A stretch of 64,000 bases of DNA from Tillandsia leiboldiana (Eukaryota; Streptophyta; Magnoliopsida; Poales; Bromeliaceae): contig CM055072.1 of NCBI GenBank assembly GCA_029204045.2, forward strand, positions 2,825,014-2,889,013, in the 5' to 3' direction. Shown piece by piece: positions 26,621-37,325 of this stretch (positions are counted from its first letter, which is position 1; every line of letters begins with the position of its first letter). The position numbers were made by a program, and so were the translations under genes. The notes below the pieces were generated by a model. It was not told where the DNA came from. It worked only from the letters and a program-made list of their open reading frames with translations, and made no database searches.

Positions 26621-29229
26621 TAGGATGTAGGTCATTGTGGATTTAGAAACCCTAGGCTTGTAGTTGGACCCTAGGATGACTCACGTGAGAGCCGTGATTT
26701 TTAGGGAGAGCCCTGATTGAGTTTCTTTACTCGCCCAGGGATGGGATAAGTGATTGACATGTCTTCTCTCGGTGGCGACTATGTTGGCTGCAACAACATA
26801 GTGCTATAGGAAGAGGGACATTGTGATGACCTGGATCTCCGCATAGCTGTTGCTGTGCGTTGGGTGGCTTCTGGAGGCCTACGGGGTGCGTTGGAGGTGT
26901 TTGTGCACCAATTGGACACAAGTGACGGACTCCGGGCTTAACGGATCACGTGGGTGATCAATGGACTCCGTCGGATCTTTAGAAGTGGTTTAGCGCGAAG
27001 CGGATATTAAAAATGGACTCAGCGCGAAGTTTGGACCAAGGAACACCTTTCCGGATTCCTTCGGCAAATTTTGGAGTTGGAATTTGGCAAAATGGACATC
27101 AAATTCAGATTCAGCGCGCGAAAACGGTCAAAACGGACTACCCACTTGTTATTTTTGAGCACCGGTTACTGTTCATGCCGGAACAGTGTTTCCGGCCGCC
27201 GGCGGGCAGCGGCGGCGGCGGAGCACGGTGGACGGGCTCGGGCAGCTGGCGGAGCGGCCGCGGGCAGGCGCGCGGGTGCGCGGGCAGGCGCGCGGTCCAC
27301 GGCCGGCGTGCACCAGAGGATGGGGACACGTGGCATCGTGTGGTTGGGTGGCGCTGTGGGCGCGGTTCACGGGTGACGCGGGGTGTGCGGTGGACCGGGC
27401 GGGGCCACGTGGCGACCGGTGGTTGGCCGGTCCACGTGTGCCCGGTCCACGAAGCTGGAGTGCTGGCCTCGGGATTCGCGCCTGGCAGGGGGCGCAGGCG
27501 GCGGGCGCAGGCGCACGTGGGCGCGTTGACGCGCGGTTCCCGCGCGTGGGTCGCCACGTGTCGACCTTCCGCGTGGGCCACGCGGCGGGGCGTGAGCGGA
27601 GGGTTCGGCTGTACGCTGTTGCGGGGGAGACGTGGAGGCCCGAGGGAGATTCGGGCCCGCACAGTGTTGGGCCGGGCCCAACACTGTAGCCGCCCGAAAA
27701 CCCCCAGCGCCCGGAAAAAAGGACATTTTGGGAATTTTTGGATTTGTTTCCAGCTTATATTTGAAGGCCCTGTTCAAGTCCGAATATCTTTTTACCTGTT
27801 CATCCTTTCACTGTGCAACCTTCGCAAGAAATCCTCATCTCCCTGAGCCGGATCCATCTGCAGATTCCGGGATTTTTCTGCGGCACGCATCCCAAGGTTT
27901 GCATTTTTACGGCGCGGCACGACGCTCGTTCGTTTGTGATCTTCTTCGTCGCATTTTGGTGCGAGGACTCCCCCGGCTTACTCCGACCTCCGATTGAGGC
28001 GATTCTTGCGCCGTTGGACTCACGACAGGTAGGGCTTCGATCTTTGTGTTTTGACCTCCTCCTCATTTCGAGTTTATCTTGGAGTTTCCCGAGCTTTCTT
28101 TTGACCCATTTTCGTGGGCAGAGTTTTGGACAGCACCACAGTGTTTCGGCGATATCTTCGCGCACAGGCATCGGATTGGGATGATTCAAAAGGCGTTTTG
28201 CATCTACACATCACGAGGAATATCCCCAAATTTTCTTGGAATTTTTTGAATATTTTTCGAAGGTGAGAAATCTCTGTTTACAGGAATTAGTGCTACAGTT
28301 TTTGAGAGCAGTTTATTTCGGGGTGGTTCCCTTGTCGGATTTGTTTCTCAGTGTAGGAAACTCGGATTTGAGCGTGCAGGTACTCGTTTCGACGGGTTCG
28401 TCGCGAGAATCGTGAGAGTATTTTTCTTGGAATTTTTTGGGCACTTATCGCAGGTAAAAACAGGGCATCTTTGGGACTGAATTCTGGACAGCATGTTTGC
28501 GGATACTTGTGTGCTTATTTGTGTGTATGTTTTGGGGTATTTGTGAACAGCGATCGCGGCGGTTTACCTGTTTGAGCATTTGGCGTGAAAAGGGGATATT
28601 GGACAGCGAGGAGGTTTTACAGCTGAGGATTGCGCGTGTCCAGGTGGGTGGTTGCTTTATCCCTCTTTTTTGACTTACCCACTAGGAGTATTAGAGAGAT
28701 CCTTCTTGGACATCCATGATTGATAATTGTAATTGGGACTTGCATGCTTGTGGATATCTGATAGTGGTTGGAATTTATACATGTTTGTATGGATAGAATG
28801 TTAGCGTTTAACCTTGCATGTGGAATGGACTATATGATTATCCTGTTAGTGGTTGGTACTATTTGAGGATTTTATGACATGCATAGGTGGATAGTGATGC
28901 TTTATTATGGAACATGGATTATAGACATGTGTGGTTGGATAATTTTTAGCATGATGGTTATATCTATGCGGAGCTATTAATTGTTACACATGTGGAACCA
29001 CTATAGGACACCTTTTCCTTTATTTCATTGAGAACACTTGCATGCTTGTATGGACATCTAGATAGGCCATCTTTTATCGCTACACTTTCATGCTGGAACT
29101 TGACTTAGGAGAAACCTTGTTTGTTTCTTTTCTCCTTTCGTTAGTCAGGTGGTATTTGTTGCTCGGGTTTGAGCAGGGGTTTGGGATAGTGTAGCCGGGG
29201 CCTGGATTATGGATTATGGGTTTTGGCGG

Positions 29230-29478
29230 CGACCGCGGATATTGGGCGGTTGACCGGATGTCGGTTATAGGACATCGGTGATAGGGCATGATTATGGACT
29301 AGAGGATTTTGCGGCAACCGCGGATAGTAGGCGGTTGACCAGATGTCGGATGTGGGACATGATTGTGATTGTGGGTTATTCCGGCGACCGCGGATATTGG
29401 GCGGTTGACCGGAGGTCGGTTTTTAGACCTGGTCGTGGATTGTGGGGTATTGCGGCAATCACGGATATTGGGCGATTG
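29230..29478 (+). repeat. Hairpin-bearing tandem repeat in LTR
   Basis: Four units of about 70-85 bp each contain an inverted pair around a 9-nt loop: CGACCGC/GCGGTTG (29230), CAACCGC/GCGGTTG (29315), CGACCGC/GCGGTTG (29385) and CAATCAC/GCGATTG (29456). The same unit occurs at 22901 and three times at 35636-35800. Confidence 0.7.
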
Positions 29479-29579
29479 ACCGGATGGTTACTTTTGCATC
29501 TGATTGGGAATCAGTTTTCTTTTAGTGGAGGGTTGTGTTCCACTGGGGCTTTATAGTTGCGATCCAATCCTGCTTTTGT

Positions 29580-29785
29580 TACTTATCACACCGGCGCGGT
29601 TATTGCCCGGTGATGCTTTACTCGTGTGGGTCGCTCCCCTCGAGATCCCCTCCGGAGGCCGGGGCCAGACAGTTATGGACAGTTTTGCTATCACATCGGC
29701 GCGGCTTATTTGCCCGATGATGAGGGCGGCAGCAAGAACTTTGCTATCACATCGGCGCGGCTTACTTGCCCGATGATGAGGGCGG
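29580..29785 (+). repeat. 58-bp repeat in LTR
   Basis: The block CTATCACATCGGCGCGGCTT followed by GCCCGATGATGAGGGCGG occurs twice (about 29690 and 29748). A diverged copy, TTATCACACCGGCGCGG, lies at about 29583. Confidence 0.7.
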
Positions 29786-30524
29786 TACAGATTGGGTTCA
29801 TCTGGGACGGTTGGTTATTGTTGCATACGGTTATTCCAGTCTAGGACTGTATTTTAGAGGCATAGTAGTGGTAGATTTCTCTTTTTCAGCAGTTTCATTT
29901 CTTACCACTCTTCTTTCCTTTTTGCCTCTGGTAGACCTAGTGGGCGTGTCAGAGTTTGAGGTTTTACCCACTAGGGGAGGCTACTGGTTTACTAGTAGTT
30001 CTCACCCCCATTCCTCTTTCTTCTTTTTCTTCTCCTTGTTTTGCAGTGTCTTCTGCGGGTGCTGCTGGGCTTTCAGCGGCGGGTCGAGGAGAGAGGACGA
30101 CTGAGTAGATAGATCTCGAGGCAGGATGAGCGGGTTAGCTGGACTGTCGATGTACCCATGTTTCCTCAGACGGTTGTACTTTTACATTTGGGACTGGCTT
30201 TTGCCGGCAGGTTGTGTTTATTTTGGCGAGCTGGGAGAGACTGATGTATCATTTATACAAATGTATTGTATTTTATTTCCAGCTTCAGTCTGAGATGTAT
30301 TAGTTTTAGTTCAGCTCTGTTTTTATTGCTCTTTTATTCTATCTCTTATATCTGAGCAGGTTTGGCGCTTCGTGTACGCGGGAAATACCGTGTGCACGGC
30401 GGATCTGTAGACGGGCCCGGGTTCCGGTTTACACCCGGGGCGTGACAGACATGCCTTTGACTTTCGCTAGATTGGGTCGAGTGTTGTTTTGGTTCTGATT
30501 ATTTTCTTTTGTCTCAGGTGAGCG

Positions 30525-32423
30525 ATGCCTCCGCGGCGTAGGATGCTGACGCGCTCGCAGCCTTCTTCCTCTGAGCCCGAGCAGGAGGAGTCAGAGCAGG
30601 GACAGCATAGTGAGGTACAGGAGCTTAGGGCCCAGATGGCCTTGATGTCGGAGGTTGTTCGACGTTAGGAGGAGGCCTCCCGGTACCAGGAGGAGGCCAT
30701 GGACTGGATGATGCACATGTTTGAGCAGAGGGCGCAGCCTGTTGCAGGACCCCTTGAGAGTTCCCCTGCACCTTCTTCGCCGGTTGTGGCACCCCCTGTT
30801 GTACCAGCGGCACCGGCAGTCGATATTGCACCGGTTACTAGCAGACCGCCGTCTGGGTCGGTGGGACCATTGACCCATGCAGAGCAGCGAGAGGTGGTAG
30901 ATTATTTGATGAGATTCTGCCAGTTTGACCCGCCTCGTTTCTCGGGGCAGAGTTCGGAGCCGTGGGAGGCAGAGTCGTGGATCACGGCAATGGAGCAACA
31001 TTTCGTGAGTCTGTTCATCGAGGAGCGGTTTCAGGTTCTGCTGGCGATGAACTTCTTGGAGCACAACGCCGAGGCCTGGTGGCGGCGCGTTCGACCTGTT
31101 GGTCCGCTTGGGACTCAGCTTCTTACCTGGGCGGAGTTCTGCAGTCTACTTCTTGGAGCCTTCTTTTCGGAGAGTGTTAGGCAGAGGTTGGAGGAGGAGT
31201 TGAAGAATCTCCGACGGGGAGATCGTCCCGTGCACGCGTACGTCACAGACTTCAACCGGCTGTTAGCCAGTGTACCGCACGCGGCCAGGGACGAGGCGCA
31301 TCGGATCTACATGTTCGAGCGAGGTTTACGCCGAGACATTTATCAGTTTGTCCATTCGCGTAGATTGCAGACTTTGGATGCCTTGATGGAGCAGGCACTC
31401 TATGTAGAGCGTGGGGAGGTAGTGATGGACGAGGTGGCTCCAGCTCCCGTAGTGATTCCGGGGGCGAAACGCCCAGAACAGGTGGACGAGGGACAGACGA
31501 GTCGTCAGGGACCCCCGAGACCTCCACGATCCCATCCTCAGGGTCGTGGGTTTCAGGGGCGCCAGAGGTCAGGTGCACCCCGTCCCTCTCAGCAGCAGCA
31601 GCAACGCCGACCGCCTCGGCCGCAGCAGTCTCAGCAGCAGCAGCAGTCCCAGCGGCAGCCGCGCCAGGACAGATGTGTTATTTGTGGAGGACTGCACCCA
31701 CCGGGCCAGTGTACTTAGAGGCAGGGTCGTTGTTTCCGTTGCGGGCAGACTTGCCACTTCCAGGCGTCGTGCCCCAGAGCAGGCTTCCCAGCACACTCGA
31801 CGGCCTCGGCACCCTCCATTCCTCTACAGACGGCTGGACCTTCTGCGACCTATGGTAGGCCTGATTATACTTCTTCTTCGCGATAGCCAGAGCGACGACC
31901 ACCAGCGCCGAGCGGGCGAGTTTATGCCGCACAGGTTGAGGATGCTTCAGCGGCCGACCATGTCGTCGCAGGTATTATTTTGATTTCTGCAGTTCGTGCT
32001 CGAGTTCTTTTTGATACCGGTGCTTCACATTCATTCATCAGTAGAGCATTTGCATCCCTACATGGTATAGAGATAGTTTCATTATCGCATGCATTAGAGG
32101 TTCAGATTCCAGATCATTTTTTGCATGTCGATGAGTGCTGTAGGGCTTGCCCCGTACAGTTGGGATCTTGGATCTTGCCGGCAGACTTGCTTGTCTTGCG
32201 GCAGCTTCAGGATTTTGATGTTGTACTTGGTATGGATTGGTTGTCACGGTATTTTGCCACCATCGACTGCAGAGAGAGGACGGTGACCCTCCGCGAGCCT
32301 GGGCAGGATGAGTTCGTCTACAGAGGCTGCCAGAGCACACTGTTCGCAGTGACTGTTTCTTCGACGAGGGCTAGGCGGATGATGAGCAGAGGTTGTACCG
32401 CTGTTTTGGCGACTATTGCCTGA
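30525..32423 (+). pseudogene. Gypsy gag-protease polyprotein, truncated, three in-frame stops
   Basis: From the ATG at 30525 (MPPRRRMLTRSQ) one frame runs to the TGA at 32421 with TAG codons at 30666, 31716 and 31884. All segments share one frame, so there is no frameshift. The N-terminus is Ty3/gypsy gag (Retrotrans_gag type: FDPPRFSGQ, then AESWITAMEQHF, AWWRRVRP). A glutamine/proline-rich linker and cysteine motifs CVICGGLHPPGQC and CFRCGQTCHFQASC (CCHC) follow. Next is an aspartic protease with VLFDTGASHSFIS and the downstream motif DVVLGMDWLSRYF. Reverse transcriptase, RNase H and integrase should come next, but the sequence changes at about 32424 into the tandem array. The leader and primer-binding site lie before the solo LTR at 26822. 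It is probably Del/Tekay-like, but no integrase or chromodomain is present to confirm this. Confidence 0.85.
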
Positions 32424-33135
32424 CATGAAGATGGCGATCCGGTGGAATTGAACCCAAATTAAGCCTATCATGAAGACGGTGATTTGGTTTAATTGAATCG
32501 AGTCAAGCCTATCACGATGACGGCGACCCGGTGGAAGTGAATCCAAATGAAGCCTATCACAAAAACAACAATTTGGTTTAAGCCGAATCCAAATCAAGCC
32601 TACCATGAAGACGACAATTGGTATTAACAAACCGGTTCAAGCCTATCACGAAGACGGCGATCCGGTGGAAGCGAACCCAAATCAAGCATTTCACGAAGAC
32701 AGTGATTTGGTTTAAGCCGAACCAAAATCAAGCCTATCACGAAGACGACGATTTACTTTTAACGAACCGGGTCAAGCCTATCATGAAGACGGCGATCCGG
32801 TATAAACGAACCCTAATCAAGCCTATCATAAAAACGACAATTTGGTTTAAGCCGAATCGGATCAAGCCTATCACGAAAACGACAATCCAAAACAAATATT
32901 TATTATTTTATTTATTTTTTAAAATTTATAATTATTATTATTTTTTGAATGGGCATTTGACCATGTCAAGGCTATCACGAAAACGACCGCACGATCAAAC
33001 CAGAATTAACATGAACATGGGTCCGACAAGGGCGATGATCGGATATAGGTTTTAATCTTGTCGAGTCTATCGCAAAGATGACCGCTCAATCACCCTGATA
33101 TAATAATCGTCATCATGTCGTACGTGCTCACATAT
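32424..33135 (+). repeat. PABCD repeat family, modules C and D
   Basis: About ten units of 43-46 bp share the core GCCTATCACGAAGACGGCGA and a tail such as AACCCAAATCAA (32424-32890). An A/T-rich tract follows, then spaced copies ending in GACCGCACGATCAA and GACCGCTCAATCA (to about 33100). The same succession occurs at 62930-63700. The array starts right after the gypsy protease frame and ends at the next LTR. Confidence 0.75.
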
Positions 33136-33647
33136 TGTGGTGACCCGGATCTTTGCAGGGCTTCTACAGTGTGACCAGCAGCTTCTGGAAGCCTACGTGG
33201 CATGTCGGCGGTGTTCGCGCGCCAGTTTGGACACAAGAGATGGACTCGGGGCTTAAAATGGATCTCGTAGGTAATCGGGGGACCCCATCGGATGTTTAGA
33301 AGAGTTTACGCGTGGAGTGGATATCAAATTTAGGCCCGGCGCGGAATTCGGACTAAAAATACTTTTCCGGGAGCCTCCGGCAAATTATAGGATTGGAATT
33401 TGGCAAAATGGACGCCGGATTTGGAATCAGCGCGCGAAAACGGTCAAGATGGGCTAATTACTTACTGTTTTTGAGCTTGCGGGTACTGTTCATGCCGGAA
33501 CAGTATTTCCGGCGATCGCCGGCGGCGGCGGGTAGCGTCGGTGGGCGGCGGCGCAGCCTCGGGCAGGCGTTTGGCGGCCGCGGGCAGGCGGCTGAGCGCG
33601 CGGGCAGGCGCGCGGTCCACCGCGGAGGTCGTGCACCGGGGGCGGGC

Positions 33648-33902
33648 CACGTGGCGCTCTCCGGTTGGCCGGTTCAGCAGGCGCGGTCCACTGAAATTGG
33701 GCCCGGGTGCACGGTAGACCGGGTGGACACGTGGCGTGAGGTGATTGGTTCGGTGTTGTGCTCCCGGTCCACGCAACCGGTGGAGTGGGTGACCGGGGCA
33801 GGTGGCCGTACGGCGGGGCAGGTGGCCGTACGGCCCGGGTCAGCCGCGACGTGCGCGGTCCACGGCGCGACGTGCGTGGTGCACGGGTTGCCGGGCCACG
33901 TG
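33648..33902. promoter_or_regulatory. G-box cluster in LTR
   Basis: CACGTG occurs at 33648, 33728 and 33897, in the contexts GCCACGTGGC, ACACGTGGC and GCCACGTGTC. Contexts and order match those in the LTR at 23900-26599. The TATA box follows at 34109. Confidence 0.5.
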
Positions 33903-34108
33903 TCGCGTCGCCATTCGCGGGCGCAGGTGCACCGGGTGCAGTGGGGCCCGGGGGAGTAGTGGACTGAGCTGTGTGGTGGACCGGGCCGCACTGTGCGCGC
34001 CCGAAACTTGGCGGGCCGGGCCGCACTGTGCGCGCCCGAATTCGGGCGGACCGGACCGGGCGCCCGAAAGTTGGGACACAATGGGAATTTTCCAATTGTT
34101 TCCTCAGC

Positions 34109-34118
34109 CTATAAATAG
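34109..34118 (+). promoter_or_regulatory. LTR TATA box
   Basis: CTATAAATAG lies about 970 bp into the LTR, after the GC-rich G-box segment. It is the same site as in the LTR at 23900. Confidence 0.65.
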
Positions 34119-35635
34119 GCAGCCCGAGCCCTCTTCTTTGGCTCTTTTCTCTCAGCCCACGCACCATCTGCCCGAGCACCTTGAAGAAGACTTGTTCAAC
34201 TCTTAATTCTTGATCTTCCTGCCAAGTTCTACGATTTTAGGAGCACGCATCCCGAGGTTCTGGATTTTACGGCGCGGCGCGATGTTGCATTCCTGGGTTC
34301 TTCTTCGGCGCAGCGACAGTGTTTTAGCTCCCCTGGGCTACCCCGAGATCATTTTGCAGTGATTCTTGCGCCGACAGACTCCTAAGAGGTAGGGCTTCAT
34401 CTTTCGTATTGATCACGCTTTCCTGTTTCGAGTTTTTGGCACGGATCCCGAGGTGACACTGTGACCCTTCTTCTGTTTGGCTTTGTGGGACAGCATCGAG
34501 GTGTTTTGGCCATATCTTTGCGTACAAGAGTCAGCCGGAAACGAGCTTATACAACTTTTTCATCTACAGATCGCAAGGAACGCGCTCGTATTTTTCTTGG
34601 ATTTTTCTGAGATTTCATCAGAGGTGAAAGTTACTGTTTTCTCAGTGAACAGTGTACAGTTTTAATACAGATTTTTGTGTGAGTGTACCCCCTTGCCGAA
34701 TTTTTATCTTGACTTACCGAACTCCGATTTGGGCGTGCAAGGTACCGTTTCGAAGCTATCGACGCAAGGATTGCTGTGATATTTTTATTGGAATTTTCTG
34801 GGCACTATCTGCAGGTGATAATTTAACAGTTCAGAATTCGAGGTTGTATGTGGTTTTAAGTGCTATATTTGGGAGCCTAGTGTAATTAGTGGACTTTGTA
34901 TTGTGCCAGGAGTGTTACGGGTGTGCTGAACTTATTGGAGCAAGGGATTAGAGTTATTTGGTGTTTTCAGCTGTTGGGCTTTGGACAGTCAGCTTTTCAG
35001 GTGGGTGCCTTATTCCCGGAACCGGTGGACGGTTCTCTAAATTTTCATATGTTAGCATTGCATGCAGGTGAATGGTACAATAGCTGGGATTGATCGGTAA
35101 GTTTAACAATGAGGATTTTATGGAAATTGCAAGTGAATTATTCACAGTATGACAATGGTATTAATCAAATAGTCATGTTGATGATTAGTGAAAGCTTATC
35201 TAAGGCAAGGATACCCTATATGATTAATTATCATGCCATATTAGCACATAACCTTTTATGAGGATGGTTTATGCATTGGGATAGGATTATGTAGTTATGT
35301 GCAGGTTCTACTCTGAGGAGCCATTATGGATTGAGAATTATGGACAGGTATGGTCATTGATAATTTTGGCATGAGGTTTATTTTCTTTATTCTTCTTGAG
35401 GACAAATGCATGCTTGTATGGACATATGTGTATGGACATATAGTTAGGCCATCTTTTACTGCTGCACTACATATTGGAATTTGACTTAGGAGAAACCATG
35501 ATTGCTTTCTTTCTCATTTTTATTTAGACTTTTGAGTCATGTTGCTCGGGTTCGAGCAGAGGTTTGGGATAGTGTAGCTGGGACCTTAGGGTCAGAGACA
35601 GGGTGTGCTTGATGTTGGACTGTGGGTTATTGCGG

Positions 35636-35800
35636 CAACCGCGGACAGTAGGCGGTTGACCGGATCTTGATTAATTTACCCAATTGTGGATTGTGGGTTA
35701 TTGCGGCAACCGCGGACAGTAGGCGGTTGACCGGATCTTGATTAATTTACCCAATTGTGGGTTGTAGGTTATTGCGGTGACCGCGGACTTTGGGCGGTTG
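35636..35800 (+). repeat. Hairpin-bearing 71-72-bp tandem repeat in LTR
   Basis: Three units contain CAACCGC/GCGGTTG (35636 and 35707) and TGACCGC/GCGGTTG (35778) around a 9-nt loop. The first two units are almost identical, which suggests a recent duplication. Confidence 0.75.
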
Positions 35801-37312
35801 ACCGGATGTTGACTATTGCATCAGATTGGGTATCAGATTTGTTCTAGTGGATGGTGTTTCCCACTTTTTGAGTACTATTGCATCAGATCGGGGTTTTGTT
35901 AGTGGACGGAGTTTCCCACTTTGATCATAGTCTTGATCCAGTCCTGCTATTATGAGACAGTGGTTACAGAGATACTCGATACAGTGATGCTTGATACAGT
36001 GATACTTTACTCGTGTGGGTCGCTCCCCTCGAGTGCCACTCTGGAGTGTGCGACTGGACGGACCGATGCCAGTCTGTTACTTACTTTTGTGTGCGATCGG
36101 ACGGTTCGATGCCGATCTGTTACTTACTTTGGGATGCGACCGTACCGGTCCGGAGTCGGTCTGTATCCCGCGATTGAGATCTGGAGTTCGACAGCAGAGC
36201 AGGCAGTACCAGTGATTACTGGTCTATCGATTGGGTTTATTCAGGCAGATACTTTTTGTTACACTCGTGCCTGGGGGACCGAGTGGAGTCTAGTAGCTGT
36301 GTTAGACCAGTGCTAGTATTGTTGGGAACCGTTCGGGGTTTGACGGTGGTCCCGTGGTCGTTGTGAGTTCTTTGACCATTGTGTGAGAGGTTGAGCATCT
36401 TGAGTCTTTCCGTTCTGAGAGAGAGAGGGCATGGATTTGACTATAGCCTGCATGAGCCACTACTCGATAGCGAGTTAGTCCGTTTGGACGCCCTACGTAA
36501 TTCCTGCCCGTCAGCGGGAGGTGGTTGTAGGTGGGCGCAGGTTTGATTGGACCCGATGTGGCAGTCAGCTCGATTGGGTCGATTGAGCACCTCGTGTGCG
36601 AGTGTTGCATATCTTCATCAGAGTTTCCCCATTTGAGCATTTGGATAGAGGCATGGTAGCTGTAGAGTGTTTCCAGCTTCTTCTTTCAGTTTTACTGCAT
36701 CGGTTATCTTTTGCCTCTAGTAGTCTTGGTGGGCAGATCGTCGGGCCTTGTGGCGATACCCACTGAGAACTCCCTTATTGCGTAGTTCTCACGCCCGTTG
36801 GGGGGTTTTCCCCCTTTTGTCCTTTCTCCTCTTTGTTTTGCAGAGTCTTGGCGGGTGTTGCCGTTCTGTGGTTGCTGTGCGTGGTGAGGGAGTAGCGAGC
36901 TAGATCCAGACCCATCTTTGGAGAGTAGCGGTACCCCCTTTGGAGGAGATCTTCAGTATAGTCGGTAGATTGGTATTTGTTTCCTCTTTTGAGAGACTGA
37001 TGTAGTGAGGATATGATGTATTGAGAGCTTGTACACAGATGTTTTATTTGAGATATCTCCCTGTTGAGCTGTGAGTTTTGTACTCGAGGTTAATGTATGA
37101 TTATCTTTTTTGGGAGATGGACCTTGTTGTTTTATCTTCAGTTGTACAGTGGTTGATTTTATTCTACAGCAGTTTTATCTTTTAGCTCTGATATCTGTTA
37201 GCTGTAGTTCTTTTTGCAGGTAGGACGCTTCGCCTATGCGGGTTTGGCATAGGTGGCGGATCTGTTGGCGAGCCCGGGTCGCAGTTTCGACCCCGGGACG
37301 TGACAGATTAGG

Positions 37313-37325
37313 TGGTATCAGAGCC
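37313..37325 (+). promoter_or_regulatory. Primer-binding site of gypsy element 2
   Basis: TGGTATCAGAGCC lies 7 bp after the LTR end. The leader beyond it matches that of element 1. Confidence 0.88.

Larger units (their letters stand above)
26822..30447 (+). mobile_element. Solo LTR, gypsy family B, inserted in element 1 leader
   Basis: This 3626-bp LTR begins TGTGATGACC, ends GGGCGTGACA, and is flanked on both sides by GACAT (26817-26821 and 30448-30452). The leader of element 1 reads on across it and matches the uninterrupted leader near 37520. That shows an insertion followed by LTR-LTR recombination. The GC-rich part at 27180-27700 holds CACGTG sites at 27327, 27406, 27433 and 27555. The TATA site seen in the other LTRs is altered here (CTTATATTTG near 27752). 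Long frames in the GC-rich part are compositional. Confidence 0.88.
33136..37305 (+). repeat. 5' LTR of gypsy element 2 (family B)
   Basis: This 4170-bp LTR begins TGTGGTGACCC, ends GGGACGTGACA, and is followed by a primer-binding site at 37313, so it is a 5' LTR. It contains a GC-rich segment with CACGTG at 33648, 33728 and 33897, a TATA box at 34109, three hairpin-bearing 71-72-bp units at 35620-35810, and the ACTGAGAACT block at 36763. The left flank is CATAT. No 3' LTR is found in the window. Confidence 0.8.

Noticed and set aside
27013..27846. Long overlapping open frames on both strands in GC-rich sequence
   Set aside because: They lie in the GC-rich part of a solo LTR, are dominated by Arg/Gly/Ala/Pro, appear in several frames at once, and have no recognisable domain.
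33393..34206. Open frames in the GC-rich part of the LTR at 33136
   Set aside because: Same reason as for 27013-27846. The homologous region in the sister LTRs does not keep the frames.
33136..37305. This LTR as the 3' LTR of gypsy element 1
   Set aside because: A primer-binding site and leader follow it, and no purine tract precedes it, so it is the 5' LTR of another element.
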